Source: Clostridiaceae bacterium (GTDB taxonomy: Bacteria > Bacillota > Clostridia > Oscillospirales > Acutalibacteraceae). Taken from it: a stretch of 64,000 nt of DNA. Both the position numbers and the translations under genes were made by a program. The stretch lies in contig JAEEHB010000035.1 of assembly GCA_016280595.1 (NCBI GenBank), forward strand, positions 1-64,000, written 5' to 3'. Positions 1-7,735 of this stretch are shown here, in pieces. Below the pieces are notes generated by a model that was not told the DNA's origin, made no database searches, and worked only from the letters and a program-made list of their open reading frames with translations. How positions within the stretch are numbered: position 1 is the first letter of the stretch; every line of letters begins with the position of its first letter.

Positions 1-321
1 ATAAACACTTACGATGAACTCAAAAGACTTCTTTCCGAAATCTACACCGAGGATGCCGTTATGGATATTCTTGAAAACTATGATTTCTACAAAGATATAG
101 ACGGCAAACTCTACTACGACCTTTCCGATAAAGACAACACGAGAAAAGGCTGCAAGTGGGAGAGAATGAAAGATGTCGCCCCCGAGATTGAGGGCAGAGA
201 AGAAAACACCTATGTAATTGAATACAAGTTTGCTTGCGGCAAAAAAGACGAATTTGATGAATTCACTTTTGTCAGGACCGAAAACGGATACCGCCTGACA
301 AAACTGCAGTATGTTGACTGA
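1..321 (+). CDS. C-terminal part of an unidentified protein (5' end outside window)
   Basis: The frame is open from base 1 and stops at TGA 319-321, giving the last 106 residues of a gene that begins upstream. What is visible is acidic and soluble-looking: a helical start (TYDELKRLLSEIY, then TEDAVMDIL), a KLYYDLSD segment, and a small beta-rich end (FTFVRTENGYRLTKLQYVD). A Tyr/Leu/Lys helix followed by a short sheet recalls IseA-type DL-endopeptidase inhibitor domains, but this is a by-eye resemblance only. Any signal peptide or further domain would lie upstream. The gene sits 13 bases before the GH2 gene on the same strand, so co-transcription is likely. Confidence 0.6.
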   Translation: MNTYDELKRLLSEIYTEDAVMDILENYDFYKDIDGKLYYDLSDKDNTRKGCKWERMKDVAPEIEGREENTYVIEYKFACGKKDEFDEFTFVRTENGYRLTKLQYVD

Positions 322-334
322 AGGAGGAATTACG

Positions 335-2092
335 GTGGAAAAAATGAGAACGCCCTGGTTTGACAAGGTTGATAAGGACTGTCCCTTAAGCGAATATCCG
401 CGCCCGCAGCTTGAGAGAGACTGCTGGCTCTGCCTCAACGGCAGTTATGATTACGCAATAACTGATAAGTCAGCCGGCAAGCCCGAAAAATACGACGGCA
501 AAATACTCGTTCCGTACGCAATAGAGAGCGAACTGAGCGGAGTGCAGAAAGCACTTCTGCCCGATCAGATGCTCTGGTACCGCAGAGTTTTCACTCGCGG
601 CGCCGAATTTGAAGGCAAAAGAATTCTCCTTCACTTCACGAGTGTTGACTATAAATGCACCGTGTGGGTAAACGGTAAAGAAGCCGGAAAGCATACGGGC
701 GGCTACATCCCCTTCACTTTCGATATCACGGATCTTGTGAATTCCGGCGAAAACGAACTCGTTGTTGCCGTTACCGACCCGACTGACAAAGGTCCTCAGC
801 AGAGGGGCAAGCAGATTCTCAAACCCATGGGATTCTGGTACACCGCCACATCCGGCATCTGGCAGACTGTATGGCTCGAAGGCGTTGAAGAAAATTATAT
901 CGAATCTCTCAAAATCCTGCCCGATATTGACAGCGGCAAAGTGCACATTGATGTCAAAGCGGCCGGCGAATACGATTCAATCAGAATAAGCGTGTTTGAA
1001 GGCGATAAAGAAATCTTCTCGGGCGAAACAGGCGAGAGCGCGGACATCCCGGTTGAAAACGCCCGCCTCTGGAGCCCCGAAGACCCCTTCCTTTACACCT
1101 TCACCGTCACGCTCACCAAAGACGGCGCCTCAGATAAGGTAAAGAGTTATTTCGGAATGCGCAAGTTTTCGATTATGAAAGACGGTAAGGGCATTCCGCG
1201 TCTCGCTCTCAACAACAAGCCCTATTTCCAGAGAGGTCTGCTTGACCAGGGCTACTGGCCCGAGAGCGGCCTTACAGCGCCGACAGACGAAGCGATGATT
1301 TTCGATATAGCCGAAATGAAGAGACTCGGTTTCAATATGCTCAGAAAGCATATCAAGAAAGAGCCCGCCAGGTGGTATTACCACTGTGACCGTCTCGGCA
1401 TGCTCGTGTGGCAGGATATGATAAGCGGCGGCAAGGCGCTTAACCCGGTTTACGCCGGCGTTTATCCCAACTTCAATATTCACGTAAAAGACAATCAGTA
1501 TAAAGTTTTCCACAGGGAAAAACCCGAGTGGAGAGAGGAGTTCAAAAAAGAACTCTTTGAACTGATTGACAGTCTCTATAACAGCGTTTCAATCTGCTGC
1601 TGGGTGCCCTTCAACGAGGGTTGGGGGCAGTTTGACGCCAAAGAAATCGGCGAAAAGGTCAAGGCATACGACCCCTCAAGGTTTGTCGACCACGCCAGTG
1701 GCTGGCACGATCAGAAAGGCCCCGATTTCAAGAGCATCCATAAGTATGTGCTGCCCGTGAATCCACCCACCGCAAGAAGAACACGCGGCAGGCCCATAGT
1801 CCTGAGCGAATTCGGCGGCTATCAGAACAGTGTGCCCGGCCACCTGTGGAAAGAGGGCAAGACCTTCGGTATGTATCTTAAATACCCCGATAAGGATTCC
1901 CTTTCCGAGCATTACCGCCGCCTGCATTTCAATCAGATAAAGCCCTTCATCGCAAAAGGGCTGTGCGCCACGGTCTACACCCAGGTGAGCGATGTTGAGT
2001 GCGAACTCAACGGCATTTTCACCTATGACCGCAAGGTGCTCAAAATCCACGAAAATGTTTTGAAAGAAGTAAATGAAGCACTTGACTTCTGA
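335..2092 (+). CDS. Glycoside hydrolase family 2 protein (beta-galactosidase/beta-glucuronidase-like)
   Basis: A 585-residue GH2 enzyme, probably cleaving beta-linked galactosides or related sugars. The order is typical: an N-terminal jelly-roll sugar-binding domain (about 25-190, with VWVNGKEAGKHTGGYIPF), an Ig-like domain (about 190-280), then a TIM barrel. The acid/base Glu428 is in FNEGWGQFD and the nucleophile Glu492 in VLSEFGGY. No signal peptide is seen, so it is probably cytoplasmic. I chose the GTG at 335 because AGGAGG (322-327) lies seven bases before it. An ATG at 311 in the same frame overlaps the preceding stop and has no ribosome site; the ATG at 344 is too far from the AGGAGG. 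At 585 residues it is shorter than LacZ and close to GH2 beta-glucuronidase length. The exact substrate cannot be read from sequence. Confidence 0.88.
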   Translation: MEKMRTPWFDKVDKDCPLSEYPRPQLERDCWLCLNGSYDYAITDKSAGKPEKYDGKILVPYAIESELSGVQKALLPDQMLWYRRVFTRGAEFEGKRILLHFTSVDYKCTVWVNGKEAGKHTGGYIPFTFDITDLVNSGENELVVAVTDPTDKGPQQRGKQILKPMGFWYTATSGIWQTVWLEGVEENYIESLKILPDIDSGKVHIDVKAAGEYDSIRISVFEGDKEIFSGETGESADIPVENARLWSPEDPFLYTFTVTLTKDGASDKVKSYFGMRKFSIMKDGKGIPRLALNNKPYFQRGLLDQGYWPESGLTAPTDEAMIFDIAEMKRLGFNMLRKHIKKEPARWYYHCDRLGMLVWQDMISGGKALNPVYAGVYPNFNIHVKDNQYKVFHREKPEWREEFKKELFELIDSLYNSVSICCWVPFNEGWGQFDAKEIGEKVKAYDPSRFVDHASGWHDQKGPDFKSIHKYVLPVNPPTARRTRGRPIVLSEFGGYQNSVPGHLWKEGKTFGMYLKYPDKDSLSEHYRRLHFNQIKPFIAKGLCATVYTQVSDVECELNGIFTYDRKVLKIHENVLKEVNEALDF

Positions 2093-2101
2093 GGTTATAC
2101 G

Positions 2102-3244
2102 ATGAAAAGAATCACAGCGCTTTTACTTGCCGTTATCACCGTTTTGTCTCTCGCTTCCTGCGGAAGAAAGGTAACGGTGCAAGTACCCAAAAACAAAAAG
2201 GTCGCCATACTCCTCACATCCGCACAGCAGTACCCCGAGGACGCTATGGCAGCCGAAGAACTTGAAGCGGAATTCCCCGGAAAAATCGTCATAAAGCAGC
2301 TCGGCGATTCAAGGGCGCTCACACCGGGCGACCCCGAAATAGTCACAGCCGCGAGAGAGGTTGCCTCGGATAAAAGCATAGGCGCAATCGTCTTTGACCG
2401 CGCCACTCAGTTCACCTCATCCGCTGTGCTTGAGGCAAAGAAGGTAAATCCCGATATCATCACGGTATGCATTGAGCCCGAAAGAGAACTGTTTGAACTC
2501 GAGGGCAAAACGGACCTCACCTACATTGTGAACTGGCACGAGTATGCACGCGATATTATCGCCACCGCCAAAGAGCAGGGAGCCGAATACTTTGTGTTCT
2601 TCTCCTTCCCGGCTCACGCGGAAAACGACCTCTACATCACCGCGAGGGAAAACTTCAAGGTATACTGCGAGGAGCAGGGGATAGAGTATGTCTATTCCGA
2701 GACCAAAGATCCGATTTATTCGGGTGGTATCAATGACGCGAGAAAGAGCGTCAGGGAAAACTACTACAAACTCCTTGAAGACGGCACGATAAGCGGCGAA
2801 AATGTTGCCGTATTTTCAACTGACAGTTCCGTGCAGCCGGAACTCGTTGAACTTACCGACAAGCAGGGTATAATCTATGTCGCCCCCTCGTTCCCCACAC
2901 CATACAACGGCATTTCGGAAGTGTTTGAGGTGGAAAAGCCCGAAGATTATAAAGACACCAAAGCATATATCAAAGCCCTCAAAGAAGCGGTGAAAGACAG
3001 CAAGGGAAGATTCTCCGCCGTCACATACACCCAGGCGGGCACTATGCTCAGGGGCGCGGTTTACGCCGCGTTTGATATGGTGATTTCTCCTTCGATAAGA
3101 GATAATGACTATTTCGCCTTTATGGATAACGCCGTTTCAAGAGCGCTTGACGCCGCGAAGGATAAGAAATATACGGCGATTACGGTTGAAAACCAGCCCA
3201 ACACCGTTTACTGCTACAAGCCCTCAATTAAAATAATCAAGTGA
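2102..3244 (+). CDS. DUF3798-type substrate-binding-like lipoprotein
   Basis: A 380-residue exported lipoprotein. The first 20 residues form a lipoprotein signal (Lys-Arg, hydrophobic stretch, lipobox LASC with Cys20). The body alternates strands and helices as in periplasmic-binding-protein folds. The segments KKVAILLTSAQQYPEDAMAAEEL, IGAIVFDRATQ and EYFVFFSFPAHAEN match my memory of the DUF3798 family, whose ligand is unknown. GAGGT overlapping the GH2 stop (2091-2095) is the ribosome site, so it is probably translated with the GH2 gene. No ABC permease or ATPase genes are adjacent, so it is not a clear transporter component here. A sugar or small-ligand sensor role is inference. Confidence 0.75.
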   Translation: MKRITALLLAVITVLSLASCGRKVTVQVPKNKKVAILLTSAQQYPEDAMAAEELEAEFPGKIVIKQLGDSRALTPGDPEIVTAAREVASDKSIGAIVFDRATQFTSSAVLEAKKVNPDIITVCIEPERELFELEGKTDLTYIVNWHEYARDIIATAKEQGAEYFVFFSFPAHAENDLYITARENFKVYCEEQGIEYVYSETKDPIYSGGINDARKSVRENYYKLLEDGTISGENVAVFSTDSSVQPELVELTDKQGIIYVAPSFPTPYNGISEVFEVEKPEDYKDTKAYIKALKEAVKDSKGRFSAVTYTQAGTMLRGAVYAAFDMVISPSIRDNDYFAFMDNAVSRALDAAKDKKYTAITVENQPNTVYCYKPSIKIIK

Positions 3245-3253
3245 GGAACTTTT

Positions 3254-3604
3254 ATGCTTTTTGTTTGTTACCCAAAGTGCACCACCTGCCAGAAGGCAAA
3301 GAAATATCTTGACGACGCCGGAGTGAAATACACTTTAAGAGACATTAAGGCCGACAGACCTTCCGCCGCCGAGATTAAAAAGTGGTATACCATGAGCGGC
3401 CTGCCTCTCAAAAAATTTTTCAACACGAGCGGGCTTCAGTACAAGGCGCTCGGGCTTAAAGACAAACTGCCCTCTATGAGCGAAAAAGAGCAGATTGAAC
3501 TGCTCGCCTCCGACGGTATGCTCGTCAAACGCCCGATACTCGTTGACGGCAAAAAGGTGCTTGTAGGTTTCAGAGAGAAAGAATACGAAGAAGCGATTAA
3601 ATAA
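3254..3604 (+). CDS. ArsC/Spx-family thioredoxin-fold protein
   Basis: A 116-residue protein of the arsenate reductase/Spx/YffB family. The N-terminus LFVCYPKCTTCQKAKKYL holds the strand-turn-helix with a CTTC redox motif (Cys11, Cys14). KRPILVDGKKVLVGFREKEYEEAI is the family's C-terminal cis-Pro and strand region. Family members either reduce small substrates with thioredoxin or glutaredoxin, or bind RNA polymerase as Spx does. No ars genes are nearby, so a role in arsenate resistance is not supported. It starts 9 bases after the lipoprotein gene with a GAGGA ribosome site, suggesting the same transcript. Confidence 0.8.
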   Translation: MLFVCYPKCTTCQKAKKYLDDAGVKYTLRDIKADRPSAAEIKKWYTMSGLPLKKFFNTSGLQYKALGLKDKLPSMSEKEQIELLASDGMLVKRPILVDGKKVLVGFREKEYEEAIK

Positions 3605-3633
3605 AAACAGACTGCGGAATCGGATGTGATGCG

Positions 3634-5163
3634 ATGTTTGCCCGGATTAACAGTATGGGCCTTTTCGGACTTGAAAGTTATATGGTCGGTGTTGAAGTTG
3701 ACTTCGGCACCGGGCTTTCACGCGTCGATGTGGTAGGCCTTCCTGATTTAGCGGTGAACGAGAGCAAAAACAGAGTCCGCTCCGCGATGAAAAACAGCGG
3801 CTACACTTTCCCGCAGGGCAGGGTTACGGTAAACCTATCGCCCGGCGACATAAAGAAAGAGGGCTCGCTTTACGATCTGCCCATTTTCATAGCCCTTCTC
3901 AAGGCGGGGCATCAGCTTGAAGCAAACCTCGACGAATACGCCTTCATCGGCGAACTCTCGCTTGACGGCCTTGTGCGCCACGTGAAGGGCGCGCTGTCAA
4001 TGGTCATAAGAGCACGCGCAAGCGGAATCAAAAAGGTGATTGTGCCCAAAGAAAACGCCTGCGAAAGTTCTGTGGTTGACGGCATTGAAGTTTACGCGGT
4101 TGAAAACGTGAAGCAGGTGGTTGACCACCTCAAAGGCATACAGCCGCTTGAAAGAGAAATATACAGCCCCGGTTTTGAAAATGTCTCATCTGAGGCTCTG
4201 CCCGATTTCAAGGATGTTATGGGTCAGCAGGAGGCAAGATACGCGCTCGAAATCGCCGCGGCGGGCGGGCACAATATCCTTATGGTCGGCCCTCCCGGCT
4301 CGGGCAAAAGTATGCTCGCGAAACGATTGCCGTCAATCCTGCCGGATATGACGTTTGAGGAATCGCTGTGCACCACCGAAATCTATTCGGTTGCCGGCGC
4401 GCTTCCTTCAGGAGTTTCGCTTATAAGAAACAGGCCTTTCCGCTCGCCTCACCACACGGTTTCACCGGCGGGGCTTTCGGGCGGCGGCGTGATACCGAGG
4501 CCCGGCGAAATCTCGCTCGCGCATAACGGCGTGCTTTTCCTTGACGAGTTTCCCGAGTTTTCGAGGCAGGCGATGGAAGTGCTGCGCCAGCCGATTGAGG
4601 ATAACAAGATTACCATTTCAAGGGTAAACGCCTCTGTCACATATCCCTGCTCGGCTATGATAGTGTGCGCGATGAATCCCTGCCCCTGCGGCTATTACGG
4701 CCACCCGAAGAGGCAGTGCACCTGCCCTGCGGGCGCGGCGCAGAGATACCTCGCAAAGATATCGGGCCCGATGCTTGACAGGATAGATATACATATCGAA
4801 GTGCCTCCCGTTGATTTTGAAAAACTCTCGTCAAAAGTGCAGAGCGAAAGTTCGGCAGAAATCAAAAAGAGAGTAAACGCCGCGAGGAAAATCCAGCAGG
4901 AGCGCCTTGCGGGCACGGGAATAGCCTGCAACGCAAAGATGGATTCACCAATGACAAAGCAATTCTGCAACCCCACCCCGCAGGCGATGGCAATGCTTGA
5001 AAAAGTGTTTGAACGCCTCGACTTTTCCGCGAGGGCTTATGATAAGATTCTCAAAGTGGCGAGAACGGTTGCCGACCTTGAGGGCAGCCCCGCGATAGAG
5101 GTTCCGCATATAGCCCAGGCGGTGCAGTTCAGAAGTCTTGACAGAAAACTGTGGCACACATAA
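3634..5163 (+). CDS. YifB/ComM-family Mg-chelatase-like AAA ATPase
   Basis: A 509-residue protein of the YifB (ComM) family. The N-terminal 180 residues are the Lon-protease-S5-like domain (GLSRVDVVGLPDLAVNESK). A Mg-chelatase-type AAA+ domain follows, with Walker A GPPGSGKS at 219-226 and Walker B-like GVLFLDEFPEF. The Cys-rich MNPCPCGYYGHPKRQCTC insert and the C-terminal helical domain are characteristic. ComM acts as a hexameric helicase that promotes branch migration during natural transformation in Proteobacteria. The role in Clostridia is less defined. Length is normal for the family, and nothing looks damaged. Confidence 0.92.
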   Translation: MFARINSMGLFGLESYMVGVEVDFGTGLSRVDVVGLPDLAVNESKNRVRSAMKNSGYTFPQGRVTVNLSPGDIKKEGSLYDLPIFIALLKAGHQLEANLDEYAFIGELSLDGLVRHVKGALSMVIRARASGIKKVIVPKENACESSVVDGIEVYAVENVKQVVDHLKGIQPLEREIYSPGFENVSSEALPDFKDVMGQQEARYALEIAAAGGHNILMVGPPGSGKSMLAKRLPSILPDMTFEESLCTTEIYSVAGALPSGVSLIRNRPFRSPHHTVSPAGLSGGGVIPRPGEISLAHNGVLFLDEFPEFSRQAMEVLRQPIEDNKITISRVNASVTYPCSAMIVCAMNPCPCGYYGHPKRQCTCPAGAAQRYLAKISGPMLDRIDIHIEVPPVDFEKLSSKVQSESSAEIKKRVNAARKIQQERLAGTGIACNAKMDSPMTKQFCNPTPQAMAMLEKVFERLDFSARAYDKILKVARTVADLEGSPAIEVPHIAQAVQFRSLDRKLWHT

Positions 5164-5218
5164 AAATCCGACCGCACGGACGGATGTTAAATAAATACCC
5201 CAAAGAAAGGGTGTAAGC

Positions 5219-6838
5219 ATGATAAAAGACGATTTTGACCCCAACGCAAATGAAATTGTGCAGGAAGACGGCACAATAGCCGAAGACTATGTTGACACTG
5301 TGCAGGAAGCTGCCGAAGAGGCGGCGCAGGACGCAGTTGACGAGGCAACCGGCGAGACTGCAGAAACCGAAGCACAGGATGCAGACAATGAAATAATCGG
5401 TGACAGCGAATCTGAAGACAGCGCAGAAGCAAGCGAAGAGGACGAAGGTCTTTGCCCGCGCTGCAAAACCAGGAAGATTTCAAAAGGGCGTACCTACTGC
5501 TACCGCTGTGAAGAGTCGCTTTCACGCAAGCACGTGCCGGTAATCGGGCTCATAGCGGCTCTGCTCGCTCTGCTGCTTTCGGCATTCTGCTTCCTTATTG
5601 TCTGCCTTGACCTCGCCCCCGCTTTTCAGACTATGAAAGGCGACAGGGCGCTTGCCAAAAAGAATCTTTTCACGGCATATACCGCTTACAGCGAGGTTGA
5701 CTCAACCGTCGCCGAAATTCAGGAGATTCTCGGCGCCAATTCACCGCTCAATAACTTCGTAAAGGGCGGCCTCGGCATCAAGTCCAAAATGTTCAAGGCA
5801 ATCACCGGCATTTACGACCCGCTCAGGACCTATCAGAGAGCGACCAATGTTTACGGCGAGGATGTCAGCGAAAAATATCTTGCACACGATAAGTTTTATC
5901 AGGAGTGCGGCGAGTATTACAAGCGCTTCGAGAAGACTTACGCCATCATTCAGGAGCCTCTTGATATGATGCAGGATATGGAGGAAGTCACTCCCGAAAA
6001 CGGTGAAACGGTTATCGCCCTGTTTGAAGAAAAGCGAAACGAAAAGGGCTGCGACCCCGTTATCTTCGACTATTTCTATTACACCGTATTGAGTTACTAC
6101 GGTATGGATAAAGACAGGGTGCTCGAAAGCATCGAGAAACTCGACGAGGACGCGAAAGCGACCGGGCTTGACTACTCCTGGCTTTACTATAAAGAGTACG
6201 CCAGAGAACTGATTAAGCGTGACAGGGTTGACGAGGCGGTAAAACTGCTCGATGTGCTTACCGACAGAGACATAAGCGCATATGACCCCACGGCTATGAA
6301 AGCGCGTGCATATATCAGCCTGGGTGAAACAAAGAAAGCCGAAGACCTGGTGGAAAAATACTGCAGGAACAATATGAAGGACGAAAAGACGCAGTCCGAT
6401 TCAAACTACAGCCTGCTTATTTACCTTGCCAGAGCGCTCGGCAAAACGGAAGAGGCGAAGGCGGTTATCGCGGAGGCTAAAGAACTTTACCCGACCGTGC
6501 CCGAGTACGACCGCCAGGAAGCGCTCATTTTCCTCACGGAAGGGGACTATGACCAGGCGTTTGAATCCGCTTATTCATCCGAGCAGATTGCATACAACAT
6601 AGCGAGTTACTACGGTGACACCGAGTATTTCAACTCCGAAATGCTTATGAACACCGTTTATATCTCCGCCAAACTCTGCAAACTTCACGGCAAGCAGAAT
6701 ACGGAGAATGCACAGTATCTTGACGAGGTTATCAAATACTATGAAACCGTAAACTGGGATCAGCAGATAATTGATATTGCCGAGGGCAAGACGGATATCA
6801 AAGAGATTACCACGAAGGGAGCGTGCGACTTTATATGA
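5219..6838 (+). CDS. Zinc-ribbon, single-TM, TPR-containing membrane protein
   Basis: A 539-residue protein that I cannot assign to a named family. Residues 1-78 are a highly acidic, low-complexity Glu/Asp/Ala tract. A treble-clef-like zinc ribbon follows (Cys79, Cys82, Cys94, Cys97), then one strong transmembrane helix (about 106-130). The long C-terminal part (about 140-539) is helical with tetratricopeptide-like repeats (for example YAREL..DRVDEAVKLL and ALGKTEEAKAVIAEAKELYP) and would face the outside if the zinc ribbon is cytoplasmic. It may be a membrane scaffold. Its stop overlaps the ATG of the next gene (ATGA), so the two are probably made together. Confidence 0.75.
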   Translation: MIKDDFDPNANEIVQEDGTIAEDYVDTVQEAAEEAAQDAVDEATGETAETEAQDADNEIIGDSESEDSAEASEEDEGLCPRCKTRKISKGRTYCYRCEESLSRKHVPVIGLIAALLALLLSAFCFLIVCLDLAPAFQTMKGDRALAKKNLFTAYTAYSEVDSTVAEIQEILGANSPLNNFVKGGLGIKSKMFKAITGIYDPLRTYQRATNVYGEDVSEKYLAHDKFYQECGEYYKRFEKTYAIIQEPLDMMQDMEEVTPENGETVIALFEEKRNEKGCDPVIFDYFYYTVLSYYGMDKDRVLESIEKLDEDAKATGLDYSWLYYKEYARELIKRDRVDEAVKLLDVLTDRDISAYDPTAMKARAYISLGETKKAEDLVEKYCRNNMKDEKTQSDSNYSLLIYLARALGKTEEAKAVIAEAKELYPTVPEYDRQEALIFLTEGDYDQAFESAYSSEQIAYNIASYYGDTEYFNSEMLMNTVYISAKLCKLHGKQNTENAQYLDEVIKYYETVNWDQQIIDIAEGKTDIKEITTKGACDFI

Positions 6839-7398
6839 GAATATTCTATGTTATAACAAAGTTCTTACTTTTCCCGGGTGCGTATCTCAGAGGCTTCTGG
6901 GAGCAGGTCACCTGCCGCATTCTTCACCTTATGGTTGAATCCGACGGCTATATGAGGCTCGACGAAGCGTGCGGCCACGTTGACCACTCACTGCCCGAAA
7001 AGCAGTTTGCCGCTTATCTTATGTCCACGGGACCGGGCTTTATGAATTTCAATATGGGTATGGCATTTTTCCTTTTCGGTTTTCTCAATGTCAAAGTGCT
7101 CGGCATCACCCCGTATGACAGCCTCCCGCTTTTCATTGTATATGTTATTTCAATGTATATAGGCGTATCGCTGCTCAACTGCCTTTTCCCGCTCACCGAA
7201 GATATACTCAATTACTGGGATATCGCCTGGGGCAAATCAAAGCCCGTTAAGAAAAAGGGCCGCAAGGTCACCGGCGGCGTGCGCAAAGTTATCGCGCTCC
7301 CGTTTACGCTGATTACTCGCGCGGGCGCCTTCCTCGAAAAGAACTGCGTAATCTTCATACTCTGGGTTGCTTTCCTCGTGTGGCAGTTTGTTTTCTGA
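6835..7398 (+). CDS. Small multi-pass membrane protein of unknown function
   Basis: A 187-residue protein with hydrophobic segments near the N-terminus (IFYVITKFLLFPGAYLRGFW), in the middle (FNMGMAFFLFGFLNV and LPLFIVYVISMYIGVSLL) and at the C-terminus (CVIFILWVAFLVWQFVF). A basic loop (KPVKKKGRKVTGGVRKV) lies before the last one. I chose ATG 6835, which overlaps the preceding TGA as ATGA. The GTG at 6823 in the same frame sits almost on top of the purine-rich AAGGGAG and is less likely. The pairing with the zinc-ribbon/TPR protein suggests a joint membrane role; no specific function is supported. Confidence 0.7.
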   Translation: MRIFYVITKFLLFPGAYLRGFWEQVTCRILHLMVESDGYMRLDEACGHVDHSLPEKQFAAYLMSTGPGFMNFNMGMAFFLFGFLNVKVLGITPYDSLPLFIVYVISMYIGVSLLNCLFPLTEDILNYWDIAWGKSKPVKKKGRKVTGGVRKVIALPFTLITRAGAFLEKNCVIFILWVAFLVWQFVF

Positions 7399-7420
7399 AA
7401 ACAGGATAAAATAAAAACAT

Positions 7421-7456
7421 CGGCACGGTTGTTAACCGTGCCGAGTTTGTTTTTGT
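7421..7456. terminator. Bidirectional intrinsic terminator between membrane protein gene and rpsU
   Basis: A perfect 10-bp stem CGGCACGGTT/AACCGTGCCG with a GTT loop (7421-7443) has a T-rich tail on the + side and A-rich sequence before it, which is T-rich on the - strand. It can end transcription from both converging genes. Confidence 0.85.
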
Positions 7457-7466
7457 TTTCACGCAA

Positions 7467-7643
7467 TTATTTATACTTTCTTTTGCGTGCTGCCTCTGAC
7501 TTTAATTTTCTCTTTACAGAGGGCTTCTCGTAATGTTCTCTTTTACGAACTTCCTGGATAACGCCGTCTCTTGAAGTCTGTCTCTTAAATCTTCTGAGTG
7601 CGCTCTCGAGAGATTCGCCTTCTTTAACCTTTACGGTGCTCAA
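7467..7643 (-). CDS. rpsU: 30S ribosomal protein S21
   Basis: A 58-residue basic protein, part of the small ribosomal subunit near the anti-Shine-Dalgarno region. The sequence [40 protein letters not shown] is clear S21. I chose the TTG at 7643, which gives the conserved start MSTVKVKEG and places AAGGGAG nine bases upstream. The GTG at 7652 in the same frame would overlap the ribosome site and add three residues. It has its own consensus promoter at 7700-7728, just after leuS, and shares the terminator at 7421-7456. Confidence 0.93.
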   Translation of the reverse strand: MSTVKVKEGESLESALRRFKRQTSRDGVIQEVRKREHYEKPSVKRKLKSEAARKRKYK

Positions 7644-7699
7644 TATATTCACTCCCTTCTTATAATCACAGGGACATAATTTCCTGATTATTCCGCTAC

Positions 7700-7728
7700 A
7701 TTATACTAAATGTTCGGGGCAATGTCAA
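7700..7728 (-). promoter_or_regulatory. Consensus promoter of rpsU
   Basis: On the - strand, TTGACA (7728-7723), a 17-bp spacer and TATAAT (7705-7700): a perfect housekeeping-sigma match. The -35 box begins only about 8 bases after the leuS stop. Confidence 0.9.
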
Positions 7729-7735
7729 CAGTTTT

